Part shown: positions 1-7,317 of the stretch, one piece after another
How the letters are laid out: each line of letters starts with the position of its first letter
How positions within the stretch are numbered: position 1 is the first letter of the stretch
Source: Pseudomonas cannabina
GTDB taxonomy: Bacteria > Pseudomonadota > Gammaproteobacteria > Pseudomonadales > Pseudomonadaceae
DNA length: 64,000 bases
Assembly: GCF_900100365.1 (NCBI RefSeq)
Contig: NZ_FNKU01000001.1
Span: 2,790,001-2,854,000 of the forward strand
Direction: 5' to 3'
Made by a program: the position numbers and the translations under genes
Notes under the pieces: model-generated
The model's database searches: none
Seen by the model: the letters and a program-made list of their open reading frames with translations, nothing else
What the model was told of the DNA's origin: nothing

Positions 1-1123
1 TGGATTCAGGCAGTTGCGGGTTTCGGTCGTCAATCAGCACGTGCATGCGCCAGCTGTTAGTGCCGTCTTTCACGAAATACTGTTTCAGCTCATGCGCATT
101 GCCCTGGCTGTCATAGATCTGATTGCCGAACATTCTGCTGTAGGTGTTCAGGTCTGCGGGGTTGAAGTCCGGAACCGGACGGTGCATGACCGCATCGGCT
201 GGATCAAGCAAACTCACCCCGGCATCGTCCAGCGGCAACGAAACCACCCCGCCGTTGGCAGAACCGTTTGCCATCCACGCGCCATTGACCTCCTTGGCCG
301 GCACCCAGCCCTGCAAGGCAAATTCGTTGTCCGAGACTTTGCGCAGGTGCTGGCTGTTGCCGCTGTACGACAGCGAGCCGTCCGGCTTGAGTTCGAGGCT
401 GACCTGCAGCGGCGCCACGCTGTCGGGATCTACCGGGTTGCGCCCATCCACCAGCACATGCATGGACCACCGGTTATCTTCGGTCTTGACGAAGTACTGC
501 TTGAGTTCATGATCGGCGGCGGGCACCGGACTGGCCCCCGCATCCTGAATGGTACGCGTGGTGACCCGCGTGTAGCTCGCCGGGTCGGCCGGGTCGAACG
601 TCGGCAAACGGGCGAGCGAAGGCAGCGAGGCATCCAGATTGATGTTTTCAGCCACGCGGGTCGTGGCCCGGGCGGCGACGTTAGACGTGTCGATCTGCAA
701 GTCCGTGCGGATCCCGCGGATAATCTCGCCCCTGTCACTCGCGGCATAACCCTGCAAGCGCCCGCCGTCGCTGTCGACCACGAAATTCTCGGCATCTTTC
801 AGAAAGGCGCCGGCCCGCGTATATGCCAGCGCGCCCTGATCACTGACCACGAAAAAACCGTTGCCCTGAATACGCATGTCCAGCGGATTACCGGAGCTGA
901 TAACGGTTTCACCCTGATTGAAATTCTGCTGCACCGAGGCAAGCCGCACGCCATCCCCGACAGCATTAGTCCCAGCCCCCAGTTGCGCAGATGCATACAA
1001 CGCCGAAAACTGCGCACGCGACGACTTGAAGCCCAGTGTGCCGACGTTGGCAATGTTGTTACCCGCTACTTCCAGCCTTTTGTTTGCCGCATGAATACCG
1101 CTGATCGCTGTATTGAATGACAT
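1..1123 (-). CDS. Flagellar hook protein FlgE paralogue (3' end outside window)
   Basis: The minus-strand frame is open from the ATG at 1123, with an AGGGAG ribosome site, to the window edge, giving 374 visible codons. The N-terminus (MSFNTAISGIHAANKRLEVA, then GNNIANVGTLGFKSSRAQF) is the rod/hook family signature, and residues 84-105 (IQGNGFFVV ... YTRAGAF) match FlgE domain D1. It is clearly related to the adjacent flgE but diverged. The motif DHELKQYFVK...NRWSMHVLVDGRNP at about 204-230 recurs as AHELKQYFVK...NSWRMHVLIDDRNP at about 343-369, so the middle domain appears duplicated. A terminator separates it from flgE, so it probably has its own promoter, although I see no convincing sigma-54 or sigma-28 box upstream. 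It lies where flgF would be expected; the long middle domain argues against FlgF. Family call firm; specific role unknown. Confidence 0.85.
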   Translation of the reverse strand, partial: MSFNTAISGIHAANKRLEVAGNNIANVGTLGFKSSRAQFSALYASAQLGAGTNAVGDGVRLASVQQNFNQGETVISSGNPLDMRIQGNGFFVVSDQGALAYTRAGAFLKDAENFVVDSDGGRLQGYAASDRGEIIRGIRTDLQIDTSNVAARATTRVAENINLDASLPSLARLPTFDPADPASYTRVTTRTIQDAGASPVPAADHELKQYFVKTEDNRWSMHVLVDGRNPVDPDSVAPLQVSLELKPDGSLSYSGNSQHLRKVSDNEFALQGWVPAKEVNGAWMANGSANGGVVSLPLDDAGVSLLDPADAVMHRPVPDFNPADLNTYSRMFGNQIYDSQGNAHELKQYFVKDGTNSWRMHVLIDDRNPQLPES

Positions 1124-1265
1124 GAGTACTCCCTTGCCTTGACGGCAATTCATAGAGGAGATTTATTCTCACATCATCGTGCGTAGGACGTTTCCAAGTA
1201 GGTTGAGGGAGCAATCTGTAACTTTGAGTTCTGCTCAAATAACAAACTACCTTTATCCATCGCCC

Positions 1266-1299
1266 ATAAAAAAGCCCCTTTTTACAGAGGCTCTTTTAC
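1266..1299 (-). terminator. Rho-independent terminator after flgE
   Basis: On the minus strand the RNA would read AGCCUC - loop UGUAAAAA - GGGGCU followed by a U-run. The stem is extended by A-U pairs. It begins about 20 nt after the flgE stop and separates the flgBCDE operon from the hook paralogue. Confidence 0.75.
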
Positions 1300-1318
1300 C
1301 AGTGGCAAACGACGCTTG

Positions 1319-2647
1319 TTACGTCATCTGAATAGTGGTCTGCATAATAGTGCTTTGTGTCGAGATGGTTTTCGCATTTGCCTGATAGTTGCTCTGCGCC
1401 TTGATCAGGTTGACCAGTTCCATGGTCAGGTCGACGTTGGACTCTTCCAGCGCCTGGCCGGTGATGTAACCCAGCGTGCCCGACTGAGGAGCGCCGCTGA
1501 CCGGAACACCCGAGGCGAACGTTTCACGCCAGTTGGTGCCACCGGCCTGTGCCAGGCCTTGTACGTTAGCAAAGCTGGTCAGTGAAGTTTGGCCGATCAC
1601 CTGAGACTTGCCGTTAGTGTAAGTGGCGAACAGATTGCCGGTCGCGTCGACGTTCATCGCGCTGAGCTGGCCGGTGGCATAACCATCCTGATCCTGCTTG
1701 AGCAAGCCCGACACCGAAGCGGTCTGGGTGATGTCGGACATGTCCAGCTTGATGGACGCTGCGCCAGTCGCGCCATTCGCTGCCCAAGTGGCTGTCGTGC
1801 CCGTACCCACCTGTACGCCCGGCACCCAGTCACTGACCGAGAACGTACCGTCGGCGTTGAACTTGACGTTGGCGCTGTCGGTTGGAACGGCACCTCCGGC
1901 GGTGGTGACCAGGTTGCCCGACGAATCGAACGTCAGGTCATTCTTGTCCGGCGTGGTGGTCGTCGGGTCGGAGATGCTGCGCCCGTCCATCAACGAATAC
2001 ATCGACCAGGTGTTGGTGCCGGTCTTGACGAAATACTGATCCAGGGTATGAGCATTGCCCTGAGTGTCGTAGGTCGGGGTGCTGTATTTGGTGTTGTAGC
2101 TCTTGGTGTCGGTCGCGTCAAAGGTCGCAACGGACGGCAAGGCAGTCGTCGAATTCAGGTTGGCCGAGTTGGTGATCGTGGTCGTCGCCTTGGGCTCCAG
2201 GTTGGAGGAATCCACACGCAGATTGCTGAGCGCGCCGGTCACGACATCGCCGTCGGCGTCAACGTTGTAACCTTGCAACTTCATACCGCTGCTGTTGACG
2301 ACAAAGCCTTCCTTGTCGGTGTGGAATGCACCGGCACGAGTGTAAAGCTTCTCGCCGTTGTTGCTGAGCATGAAGAAGCCGTCGCCATTAATCGCCAGGT
2401 CCAGGCTGTTGGCCGTTCCGGTGGTCAGGCTGCCCTGCGAGAACTGCTGGGAAACGGCGGCAGTCATGACGCCGCTGCCGACGCTGCTCTTGCCCGATGT
2501 ACCACGGATCGACTGAGCGTATTGATCAGCGAATTCAGTCCGCGACGATTTGAAACCGGTGGTCGCCACGTTGGCAATGTTGTTGCCGGTAACGTCGAGA
2601 CTCTTGTTTGCAGCATAGAGCCCACTAAGGCCGATATTGAAAGACAT
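1319..2647 (-). CDS. flgE: Flagellar hook protein FlgE
   Basis: A 442-residue protein that polymerises outside the cell to form the flagellar hook. Residues 1-40 carry the family signature (GLYAANKSLDVTGNNIANVATTGFKSSRTEFA). The D1 region has INGDGFFMLSNNGEKLYTRAG, and the middle domain has one copy of the GNAHTLDQYFVKTGTNTWSMY module. The C-terminus (EESNVDLTMELVNLIKAQ.. YQANAK) is the conserved D0 helix. The ATG at 2647 is preceded by GGAGTGA. It is the last gene of flgBCDE, 25 nt after flgD, and is followed by a terminator. Gly/Thr/Ser-rich composition and length are normal for a Pseudomonas hook protein. Confidence 0.96.
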   Translation of the reverse strand: MSFNIGLSGLYAANKSLDVTGNNIANVATTGFKSSRTEFADQYAQSIRGTSGKSSVGSGVMTAAVSQQFSQGSLTTGTANSLDLAINGDGFFMLSNNGEKLYTRAGAFHTDKEGFVVNSSGMKLQGYNVDADGDVVTGALSNLRVDSSNLEPKATTTITNSANLNSTTALPSVATFDATDTKSYNTKYSTPTYDTQGNAHTLDQYFVKTGTNTWSMYSLMDGRSISDPTTTTPDKNDLTFDSSGNLVTTAGGAVPTDSANVKFNADGTFSVSDWVPGVQVGTGTTATWAANGATGAASIKLDMSDITQTASVSGLLKQDQDGYATGQLSAMNVDATGNLFATYTNGKSQVIGQTSLTSFANVQGLAQAGGTNWRETFASGVPVSGAPQSGTLGYITGQALEESNVDLTMELVNLIKAQSNYQANAKTISTQSTIMQTTIQMT

Positions 2648-2672
2648 GTTTCACTCCTGCGCCGTAGCGGCT

Positions 2673-3362
2673 CTACAATCCGATGGTTTGAACTTTGGAC
2701 AAGGCAACACTGCCACTGGCCAAATTAAGCGTTGTTTCTGCACCATTGACACCCAGCGTGACACTGTTGACCGTGGCGGGCAGGTAAGTTGAAAGTTGTG
2801 TGTTCTTGCCGTCGATCGCGCCTTCAGCCTTGAAGGTGTAAGTACCCGATGGCATCGCTGTACCGCTTGAGTCCGTACCGTCCCAGGCGAAGCTGGTGGT
2901 GCCGGCTTTCTGCGCACCCAGATCGACACTGTCGACCAGATTGGATTGCGCGTCGTATATTTTGACCGTCGTCAGCGAACTCGCACCCGGCACCACGATC
3001 GAGCCGGTCAGGCCCTTGGCGGTGTCGACGGCAGTGCTACTCGAGTCGATGATTACCGAACGCCCCACCAGTGACGAGGCCTGCAAGGCCTGAGACGACT
3101 TGTAGCTGCTGGCAATCGTGTCAACCGTCGTCGTCAGGTTCTGCATGCTTTCGAGGCTGCTGAACTGCGCCAGCTGTGCCACGAACTGCGTGTTGTCCTG
3201 CGGGTCCAGAGGGTTCTGGTTCTTCATCTGTGTAACCAGCAGTTGCAGGAACGAATCCTTGCCCAGCGTGCCGGTAGAGTCTGTCTTGGTCGGTGTCGGG
3301 TTTTGCAGCGTATTCAAAAATGTCGATAAAACGCTGTTTGATGTAGTGCTATCAACGGCCAT
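2673..3362 (-). CDS. flgD: Flagellar hook cap / hook assembly scaffold FlgD
   Basis: A 229-residue protein. The N-terminal part contains the FlgD signature LGKDSFLQLLVTQMKNQNPLDPQDNTQFVAQLAQFSSLE (about 33-71). The C-terminal part has the Tudor/FN3-like region, including FAWDGTDSSGTAMPSGTYTF (about 158-177). FlgD caps the growing hook while FlgE subunits are inserted and is absent from the finished filament. The gene lies 15 nt after flgC and 25 nt before flgE in the same direction, consistent with one flgBCDE transcript from the sigma-54 promoter at 4276-4291. Confidence 0.95.
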   Translation of the reverse strand: MAVDSTTSNSVLSTFLNTLQNPTPTKTDSTGTLGKDSFLQLLVTQMKNQNPLDPQDNTQFVAQLAQFSSLESMQNLTTTVDTIASSYKSSQALQASSLVGRSVIIDSSSTAVDTAKGLTGSIVVPGASSLTTVKIYDAQSNLVDSVDLGAQKAGTTSFAWDGTDSSGTAMPSGTYTFKAEGAIDGKNTQLSTYLPATVNSVTLGVNGAETTLNLASGSVALSKVQTIGL

Positions 3363-3377
3363 AACGTTCGCCTTCTA

Positions 3378-3818
3378 TCACTGACCGAGGGTCAGAACCT
3401 TCTGCATCATGGATTTAGCGGTGTTCATGATTTCAGCGTTAGTCTGGAACGAACGACTGGCGGAAATCATGTCGGCCATTTCTTCCACGACATTGACGTT
3501 GGGGTAATAGACATACCCGTCCTTGTCGGCAGAAGGATGATTAGGCTCGTAGCGCGCTTCGAGGTTGGAACTGTCTTCGATGATGCCATTGACCTGAACA
3601 CCCTGCCCGGCTTCACCCTGATCCTGGAACAGCGAACCACCTGTCGATTGCTGCCCCTGCATCACGGTGGCGAACACCGGGTGACGGGCGCGGTAAGTCT
3701 GGTCCATGCTCGAGGACACGGTCTCGGCGTTGGCGATGTTACTGGCCGTGGTGTTTAGACGCGTGGTCTGGGCACTCATGGCGCTACCGGCAATGTTGAA
3801 CACATTGGCTAGTGACAT
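3378..3818 (-). CDS. flgC: Flagellar basal-body rod protein FlgC
   Basis: A 146-residue proximal rod protein, normal length for the family. The N-terminus shows the rod signature (MSLANVFNIAGSAMSAQTTR, then LNTTASNIANAETV). The C-terminus has the YPNVNVVEEMADMISASR motif and a terminal amphipathic helix (NAEIMNTAKSMMQKVLTLGQ). With FlgB, FlgF and FlgG it forms the periplasmic rod. It starts 4 nt after the flgB stop codon, so translation is probably coupled. Confidence 0.96.
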   Translation of the reverse strand: MSLANVFNIAGSAMSAQTTRLNTTASNIANAETVSSSMDQTYRARHPVFATVMQGQQSTGGSLFQDQGEAGQGVQVNGIIEDSSNLEARYEPNHPSADKDGYVYYPNVNVVEEMADMISASRSFQTNAEIMNTAKSMMQKVLTLGQ

Positions 3819-3821
3819 GGA

Positions 3822-4229
3822 TTATTCTCCGCGAAGGGCTGCAACCAGCCCTTTGAACTTGCTGTTGAGCAAGGTGAAGCTGGCCTGAAAGCCCATGGCG
3901 TTCTCGGTATAACTGGCCGTCTCGACCTGCGAGTCAACGGTGTTCTGGTCCAGCGAAGGCTGCGACGGCGTGCGATACATCAGCGTGCCATCGTTATTCC
4001 CCATGCCCTCGGCTTCGATATGACGGCTGTTGGTCTTGTTCAGCGCGAAATGACCGTTCTGGGTCTTGTCGGTTTCGGCAGCCAGCACCGAAGAAAACTC
4101 CAGATCGCGAGCCTTGAAGTTCGGGGTGTCGGCATTGGAAATGTTGTTGGCCAACACCTCTGCCCGCTGCGCCCGGAAGTTGAGGGCCTTTTCATGTATG
4201 CCTAGCGCTTTATCGAAGCTGATGCTCAT
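3822..4229 (-). CDS. flgB: Flagellar basal-body rod protein FlgB
   Basis: A 135-residue rod protein and first gene of flgBCDE. The signature LGIHEKALNFRAQRAEVLANNISNADTPNFKARDLEF (about 9-45) is characteristic of FlgB, and the C-terminal amphipathic helix (MGFQASFTLLNSKFKGLVAALR) is present. The ATG at 4229 lies about 35 nt downstream of the predicted sigma-54 start site. It is thought to lie at the base of the rod near the MS ring. Expression is probably controlled by the flagellar activators FleQ/FleR acting with RpoN, inferred from the promoter type. Confidence 0.96.
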   Translation of the reverse strand: MSISFDKALGIHEKALNFRAQRAEVLANNISNADTPNFKARDLEFSSVLAAETDKTQNGHFALNKTNSRHIEAEGMGNNDGTLMYRTPSQPSLDQNTVDSQVETASYTENAMGFQASFTLLNSKFKGLVAALRGE

Positions 4230-4275
4230 TTCGGGAAACCTTTGCCGGTTGACCTGATTCTGTTGTTACTGACAA

Positions 4276-4291
4276 AGCAATCGGCGTGCCA
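4276..4291 (-). promoter_or_regulatory. Sigma-54 (RpoN) promoter of flgBCDE
   Basis: Read on the minus strand the sequence is TGGCACG-CCGA-TTGCT, an exact match to the -24/-12 consensus with the invariant GG and GC 10 nt apart. The expected transcription start is near 4264, about 35 nt before the flgB start codon. Confidence 0.9.
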
Positions 4292-4469
4292 TGTTGCAAA
4301 ACCCAATGTTTGCAAGGGTTGCAGGCAGTACAGAAGTAGCCATGCCAGAAAAGCGGCAAGGCATTTCCGCTGTGGAGAGGCAAAGCGGCAAGGGCGGTGC
4401 CGTTTTTTTGCCAGTATCGGGCAGGACTGAAGATGGATCGTTCTGCCATTGCGCTAGGGAGGTGTGACA

Positions 4470-4508
4470 ATGACCGATATACTCGGGCGCTCAGGGAACA
4501 GGTATTAA
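4470..4508 (+). CDS. Possible 12-codon leader peptide
   Basis: An ATG at 4470 preceded by a very strong Shine-Dalgarno (AGGGAGG, 7-nt spacing) opens a 12-codon frame (MTDILGRSGNRY) that ends in TAA at 4506-4508. The ribosome site of the next gene (AAAGGGAG) overlaps this stop, and that gene starts at TTG 4522 in another frame. This arrangement could couple translation or act as an upstream ORF. Only the signals are visible; no homology is claimed. Confidence 0.35.
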   Translation: MTDILGRSGNRY

Positions 4509-4521
4509 AGGGAGCTTTATC

Positions 4522-5292
4522 TTGATCGACTCGATTGGCATGAACAACAAACCGGGCGTCGATATTTCAAAAACCGCTACGTCGCCCTCTTCTATCGGCC
4601 CGAATACTGCTCGCGCATCCGCCGCCGTTTCAGGCGAAACGCTAGCGTCAGGCAAGTTGTCTTCCCTGTCCGTGCAACTCAGCGAAAGCGCAACGCGTGC
4701 GGCGTCCAGAGATGCGAGCCTGAGTCATAAAGAGTTGAGTGAGAAAGCCAGCCAGCTGACCGAACAACTGGTCGGAAGCAGCTACGACATCAATAAAGCC
4801 AGACATGATGCAGAAGTTCCGCAGAGCAACGACCCTGACCGCCTAGAGCGCGCCAGGAACGCTACCGGGTTCATCCACGGCAGTGAAAAAAATCCGTTTT
4901 CAGGCATGCCCCGAGACCAGCTTTCACTGATCGCCTATGACGAAAGTGACCATTTTACCGTCAACGAGAAAAAATCGGCCTGGCTGGAGTCATACCGTCA
5001 GCAACGCGTCTGGCGCCAGCAAGTTGTGGCTCAAGGAAGCGCGGAATACAGCGCGACCGGCAAACTGACTGATTTTTACACCTCGGTGCTCGACCACTAT
5101 AAAGGGCTTTCAACCATCGAGCAGTCGCAATACCCCTCCAGCTATGCAACAAAGCTTCAGGACTGGATTGATCTGGACTACAACTACAAAACGAGCACGG
5201 CTGAAGGTAATACTGATGCCACAAGCCTTCTGGACAAGGTCCTGAATCCTGAAAGTGAACTGTTTAAAAGCCAGGGCGATGGCGGCCTGTAA
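4522..5292 (+). CDS. Unrecognised conserved-type protein, Ser/Ala-rich N-terminus
   Basis: A 256-residue protein I cannot assign. The TTG start at 4522 is chosen because GGAG sits 7 nt upstream; the next ATG (4540) has no usable ribosome site. Residues 10-80 are rich in Ser, Ala and Thr and probably flexible. From about 75 onward it is more helical and charged (KELSEKASQLTEQL, ARNATGFIHG, WLESYRQQRVWRQQVV). There is no signal peptide, membrane segment or cysteine motif. It diverges from flgB across about 290 bp and is preceded by a 12-codon frame. The N-terminal composition resembles type III-secreted proteins, but Asp at position 3 breaks the usual rule and I see no Hrp box, so no effector call is made. 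Confidence 0.6.
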   Translation: MIDSIGMNNKPGVDISKTATSPSSIGPNTARASAAVSGETLASGKLSSLSVQLSESATRAASRDASLSHKELSEKASQLTEQLVGSSYDINKARHDAEVPQSNDPDRLERARNATGFIHGSEKNPFSGMPRDQLSLIAYDESDHFTVNEKKSAWLESYRQQRVWRQQVVAQGSAEYSATGKLTDFYTSVLDHYKGLSTIEQSQYPSSYATKLQDWIDLDYNYKTSTAEGNTDATSLLDKVLNPESELFKSQGDGGL

Positions 5293-5330
5293 CGGCATAG
5301 CCAGACTGAACCACGCGCTCTTCGAATGAA

Positions 5331-5364
5331 GTCCGGGCGCACCTGTTCAACCGCTTGCCCGGAC
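5331..5364. terminator. Hairpin between convergent genes
   Basis: GTCCGGGC and GCCCGGAC form an 8-bp perfect stem around an 18-nt loop, located between the convergent genes ending at 5292 and 5375. There is no U-tract, so it may be a weak bidirectional terminator or an mRNA 3'-end hairpin. Confidence 0.4.
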
Positions 5365-5374
5365 AACACCTCAA

Positions 5375-5848
5375 TCAGAGCCCCAACTCACTCAAGCCCG
5401 GATGTTCATCCGGCCGACGCCCCAACGGCCAATGGTATTTGCGCTCGGCTTCGGTGATCGGCAGATCGTTAATGCAGGCAAAGCGCCGTTGCATGAGGCC
5501 GTTCGCGGCGAACTCCCAGTTTTCGTTACCGTACGACCGGAACCAGTTGCCCGAGTCGTCGTGCCATTCATAGGCATAACGCACGGCAATGCGGTTATCG
5601 GTAAAGGCCCAGAGCTCCTTGATCAATCGGTAGTCAAGTTCCTTGCGCCACTTGCGCTCGAGAAAAGCCTGCGCCTCGGCGCGTCCGTTGACGAACTCAC
5701 TGCGGTTACGCCAATAGGTGTCTTCGGTGTAAGCCAGCGCAACTTTCGCCGCATCGCGGGAATTCCAGCCATCCTCGGCGCCGCGGACTTTCTGGATAGC
5801 CGTCTCCAGGGTGAAGGGCGGCAACGGGGGTCTTCCTTTATCACTCAT
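5375..5848 (-). CDS. DUF1348 / NTF2-like (SnoaL-fold) protein
   Basis: A 157-residue cytoplasmic protein of the NTF2-like superfamily, DUF1348 type. It shows the characteristic stretch [28 protein letters not shown] (about 40-67), then [28 protein letters not shown] (about 86-113) and AERKYHW. These folds form a cone-shaped pocket used by some members for catalysis; no reaction is established for this subfamily. It starts 10 nt after the cynS stop, so it is almost certainly in an operon with cyanase, which hints at a role linked to cyanate or nitrile detoxification. That link is inference. Confidence 0.85.
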   Translation of the reverse strand: MSDKGRPPLPPFTLETAIQKVRGAEDGWNSRDAAKVALAYTEDTYWRNRSEFVNGRAEAQAFLERKWRKELDYRLIKELWAFTDNRIAVRYAYEWHDDSGNWFRSYGNENWEFAANGLMQRRFACINDLPITEAERKYHWPLGRRPDEHPGLSELGL

Positions 5849-5858
5849 ATCAGGGTCC

Positions 5859-6326
5859 TCAGAACGGTTTGTAGGGCAGGAATTTGCCGTCCAGGGTGAT
5901 TACCGCACGCTCTCCCCCTTCCGGATCTTCGACTTTCCTGATGTCGAGTTTGAAGTTGATGGCGCTGATGATGCCGTCGCCGAACTGTTCGTACACCAAG
6001 GCTTTCAGCGTGGTGCCGTAGACCTGAACCATCTCGTGGAAGCGATAGACAGTCGGATCGCTGGAAACGTCTTCCACGTTGCCGCGCAAGGGGATGGTTT
6101 GCAGTTCAGCAACGGCGTCTCTGTCCAGCCCGAGACGCTCGGCGACCACTTCGGCAACCGCTTGCGGCAAAGGATGCTGGCCAAGCAACGCAGCGGTGAC
6201 GTACACCACGCTCAACCCCGTATCGTCGGCGAGCGACGCCCAGGTCAGGTTCTTTGCGGTCTTGGCTCGCAGCACACGTTCGGTCAGATCCTGGCGCGGC
6301 GTTCTGGACATATTGCTGTGTGGCAT
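5859..6326 (-). CDS. cynS: Cyanate hydratase (cyanase)
   Basis: A 155-residue enzyme that converts cyanate plus bicarbonate to ammonia and CO2. The N-terminal helix-turn-helix-like domain (residues 10-75) is followed by the catalytic domain. The active-site residues are visible as Arg95 and Glu98 (YRFHEMV) and Ser121 (GIISAINFK), one position earlier than in E. coli CynS (Arg96, Glu99, Ser122). The start at 6326 is preferred because AGGAGAG precedes it; an ATG five codons later has no ribosome site. No cynT (carbonic anhydrase) or cynX transporter is adjacent, unlike the E. coli operon. The partner here is a DUF1348 gene. Confidence 0.96.
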   Translation of the reverse strand: MPHSNMSRTPRQDLTERVLRAKTAKNLTWASLADDTGLSVVYVTAALLGQHPLPQAVAEVVAERLGLDRDAVAELQTIPLRGNVEDVSSDPTVYRFHEMVQVYGTTLKALVYEQFGDGIISAINFKLDIRKVEDPEGGERAVITLDGKFLPYKPF

Positions 6327-6387
6327 GACCCTCTCCTGATAAGTTGACTCGATAACAGCATCAGCAATACCACACTAATATCCAGAA

Positions 6388-6414
6388 CGAAAAAAGAGAC
6401 CCGAAGGTCTCTTT
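6388..6414 (-). terminator. Rho-independent terminator after cheR
   Basis: On the minus strand AAAGAGACC - UUCG - GGUCUCUUU is followed by further U residues: a 9-bp stem closed by a stable UUCG tetraloop. It lies about 25 nt beyond the cheR stop and insulates cynS. Confidence 0.9.
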
Positions 6415-6437
6415 GATGACAAACAGTCAGGCAACCG

Positions 6438-7265
6438 TCACTTGGCCTTATAGATAATCCCCGGGCTGCACTGGACCATCTGGTAGTGATCAGGCAAACC
6501 ATTCAGCGCTTCGGAAGCACCGAGAAACAGGTAGCCACCCGGCTTGAGCGTGCCGTGGATGCGCAGCAGGATGTCTTTCTTCACTTCGGCCGAGAAGTAG
6601 ATCAATACGTTACGGCAGAACACGATGTCGAACTTGCCCAGCGCTGCATAGCTGTCGAGCAGGTTGAACGAGCGGAATTCCACGCGACTCTTGATCGGCG
6701 CCTTGACCGCCCAGCGGCCCGGACTTTTCACGTCAAAGAAACGTTGCAGACGTTCAGGTGACAGACCGCGGCCAATCGCCAGGCTGTCGTACTCCCCCGT
6801 CTTGCAGTTATTGAGCATCAAACCCGAAAGATCGGTGGCGACGATCTGCGCGCCTGATTTCAGTTGGCCGGGGTTGGCGCGCTCGAATTCGTCGATGGAC
6901 ATCGACAGCGAGTACGGTTCCTGACCCGACGAGCAGGCTGCCGACCAGATGCGCAGGCGCTGGCCAGGGCTGGCCTTGATCTGCTCGGGCAGCACCTTGT
7001 TCTTCAACACCTCGAACGGGTACGTGTCGCGAAACCACAGGGTTTCGTTAGTGGTCATGGCATCGACCACCTGCTCACGCAAACCACTGCGCGGCTGGGT
7101 CTGAATACGCTGGACCAGCTCACCCAACGACTTGATGCTTTGCTGCTCCATCAATTTGTTGAGGCGGCTGGACACCAGGTACTGCTTGTTTTCCCCAAGC
7201 AAGATGCCACAGGCTTTTTCCAGAAATACCCGGAACTGATCAAAATCCAAATTACCCGTAGACAA
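6438..7265 (-). CDS. cheR: Chemotaxis protein methyltransferase CheR
   Basis: A 275-residue S-adenosylmethionine-dependent enzyme that methylates glutamates on chemoreceptors. The N-terminal helical domain (about 5-75) is followed by the methyltransferase domain with LRIWSAACSSGQEPYSLSM (motif I), IVATDLSGLML, FDIVFCRNVLIYF and LKPGGYLFLGASE. The open frame runs upstream to 7529, but that extension overlaps cheV and has frame-shadow composition. The TTG at 7265, preceded by GAGAGGCGG, gives the expected family length. It follows cheV by 52 nt on the same strand and ends before a strong terminator. Confidence 0.95.
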   Translation of the reverse strand: MSTGNLDFDQFRVFLEKACGILLGENKQYLVSSRLNKLMEQQSIKSLGELVQRIQTQPRSGLREQVVDAMTTNETLWFRDTYPFEVLKNKVLPEQIKASPGQRLRIWSAACSSGQEPYSLSMSIDEFERANPGQLKSGAQIVATDLSGLMLNNCKTGEYDSLAIGRGLSPERLQRFFDVKSPGRWAVKAPIKSRVEFRSFNLLDSYAALGKFDIVFCRNVLIYFSAEVKKDILLRIHGTLKPGGYLFLGASEALNGLPDHYQMVQCSPGIIYKAK

Positions 7266-7317
7266 GGTGCCGCCTCTCAAATCATGTGAATCACCGGGAA
7301 CGACGCCCCCCGGATGG

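Noticed and set aside
14..2728. Long plus-strand frames opposite the flgE genes
   Set aside because: They lie in register opposite real coding sequence with high third-position GC; the minus-strand translations are clear hook proteins.
4490..4521. Possible Hrp box (GGAAC) before the unrecognised gene at 4522
   Set aside because: GGAACA is present, but the CCACNNA half is missing at 15-16 nt; not a credible HrpL promoter.
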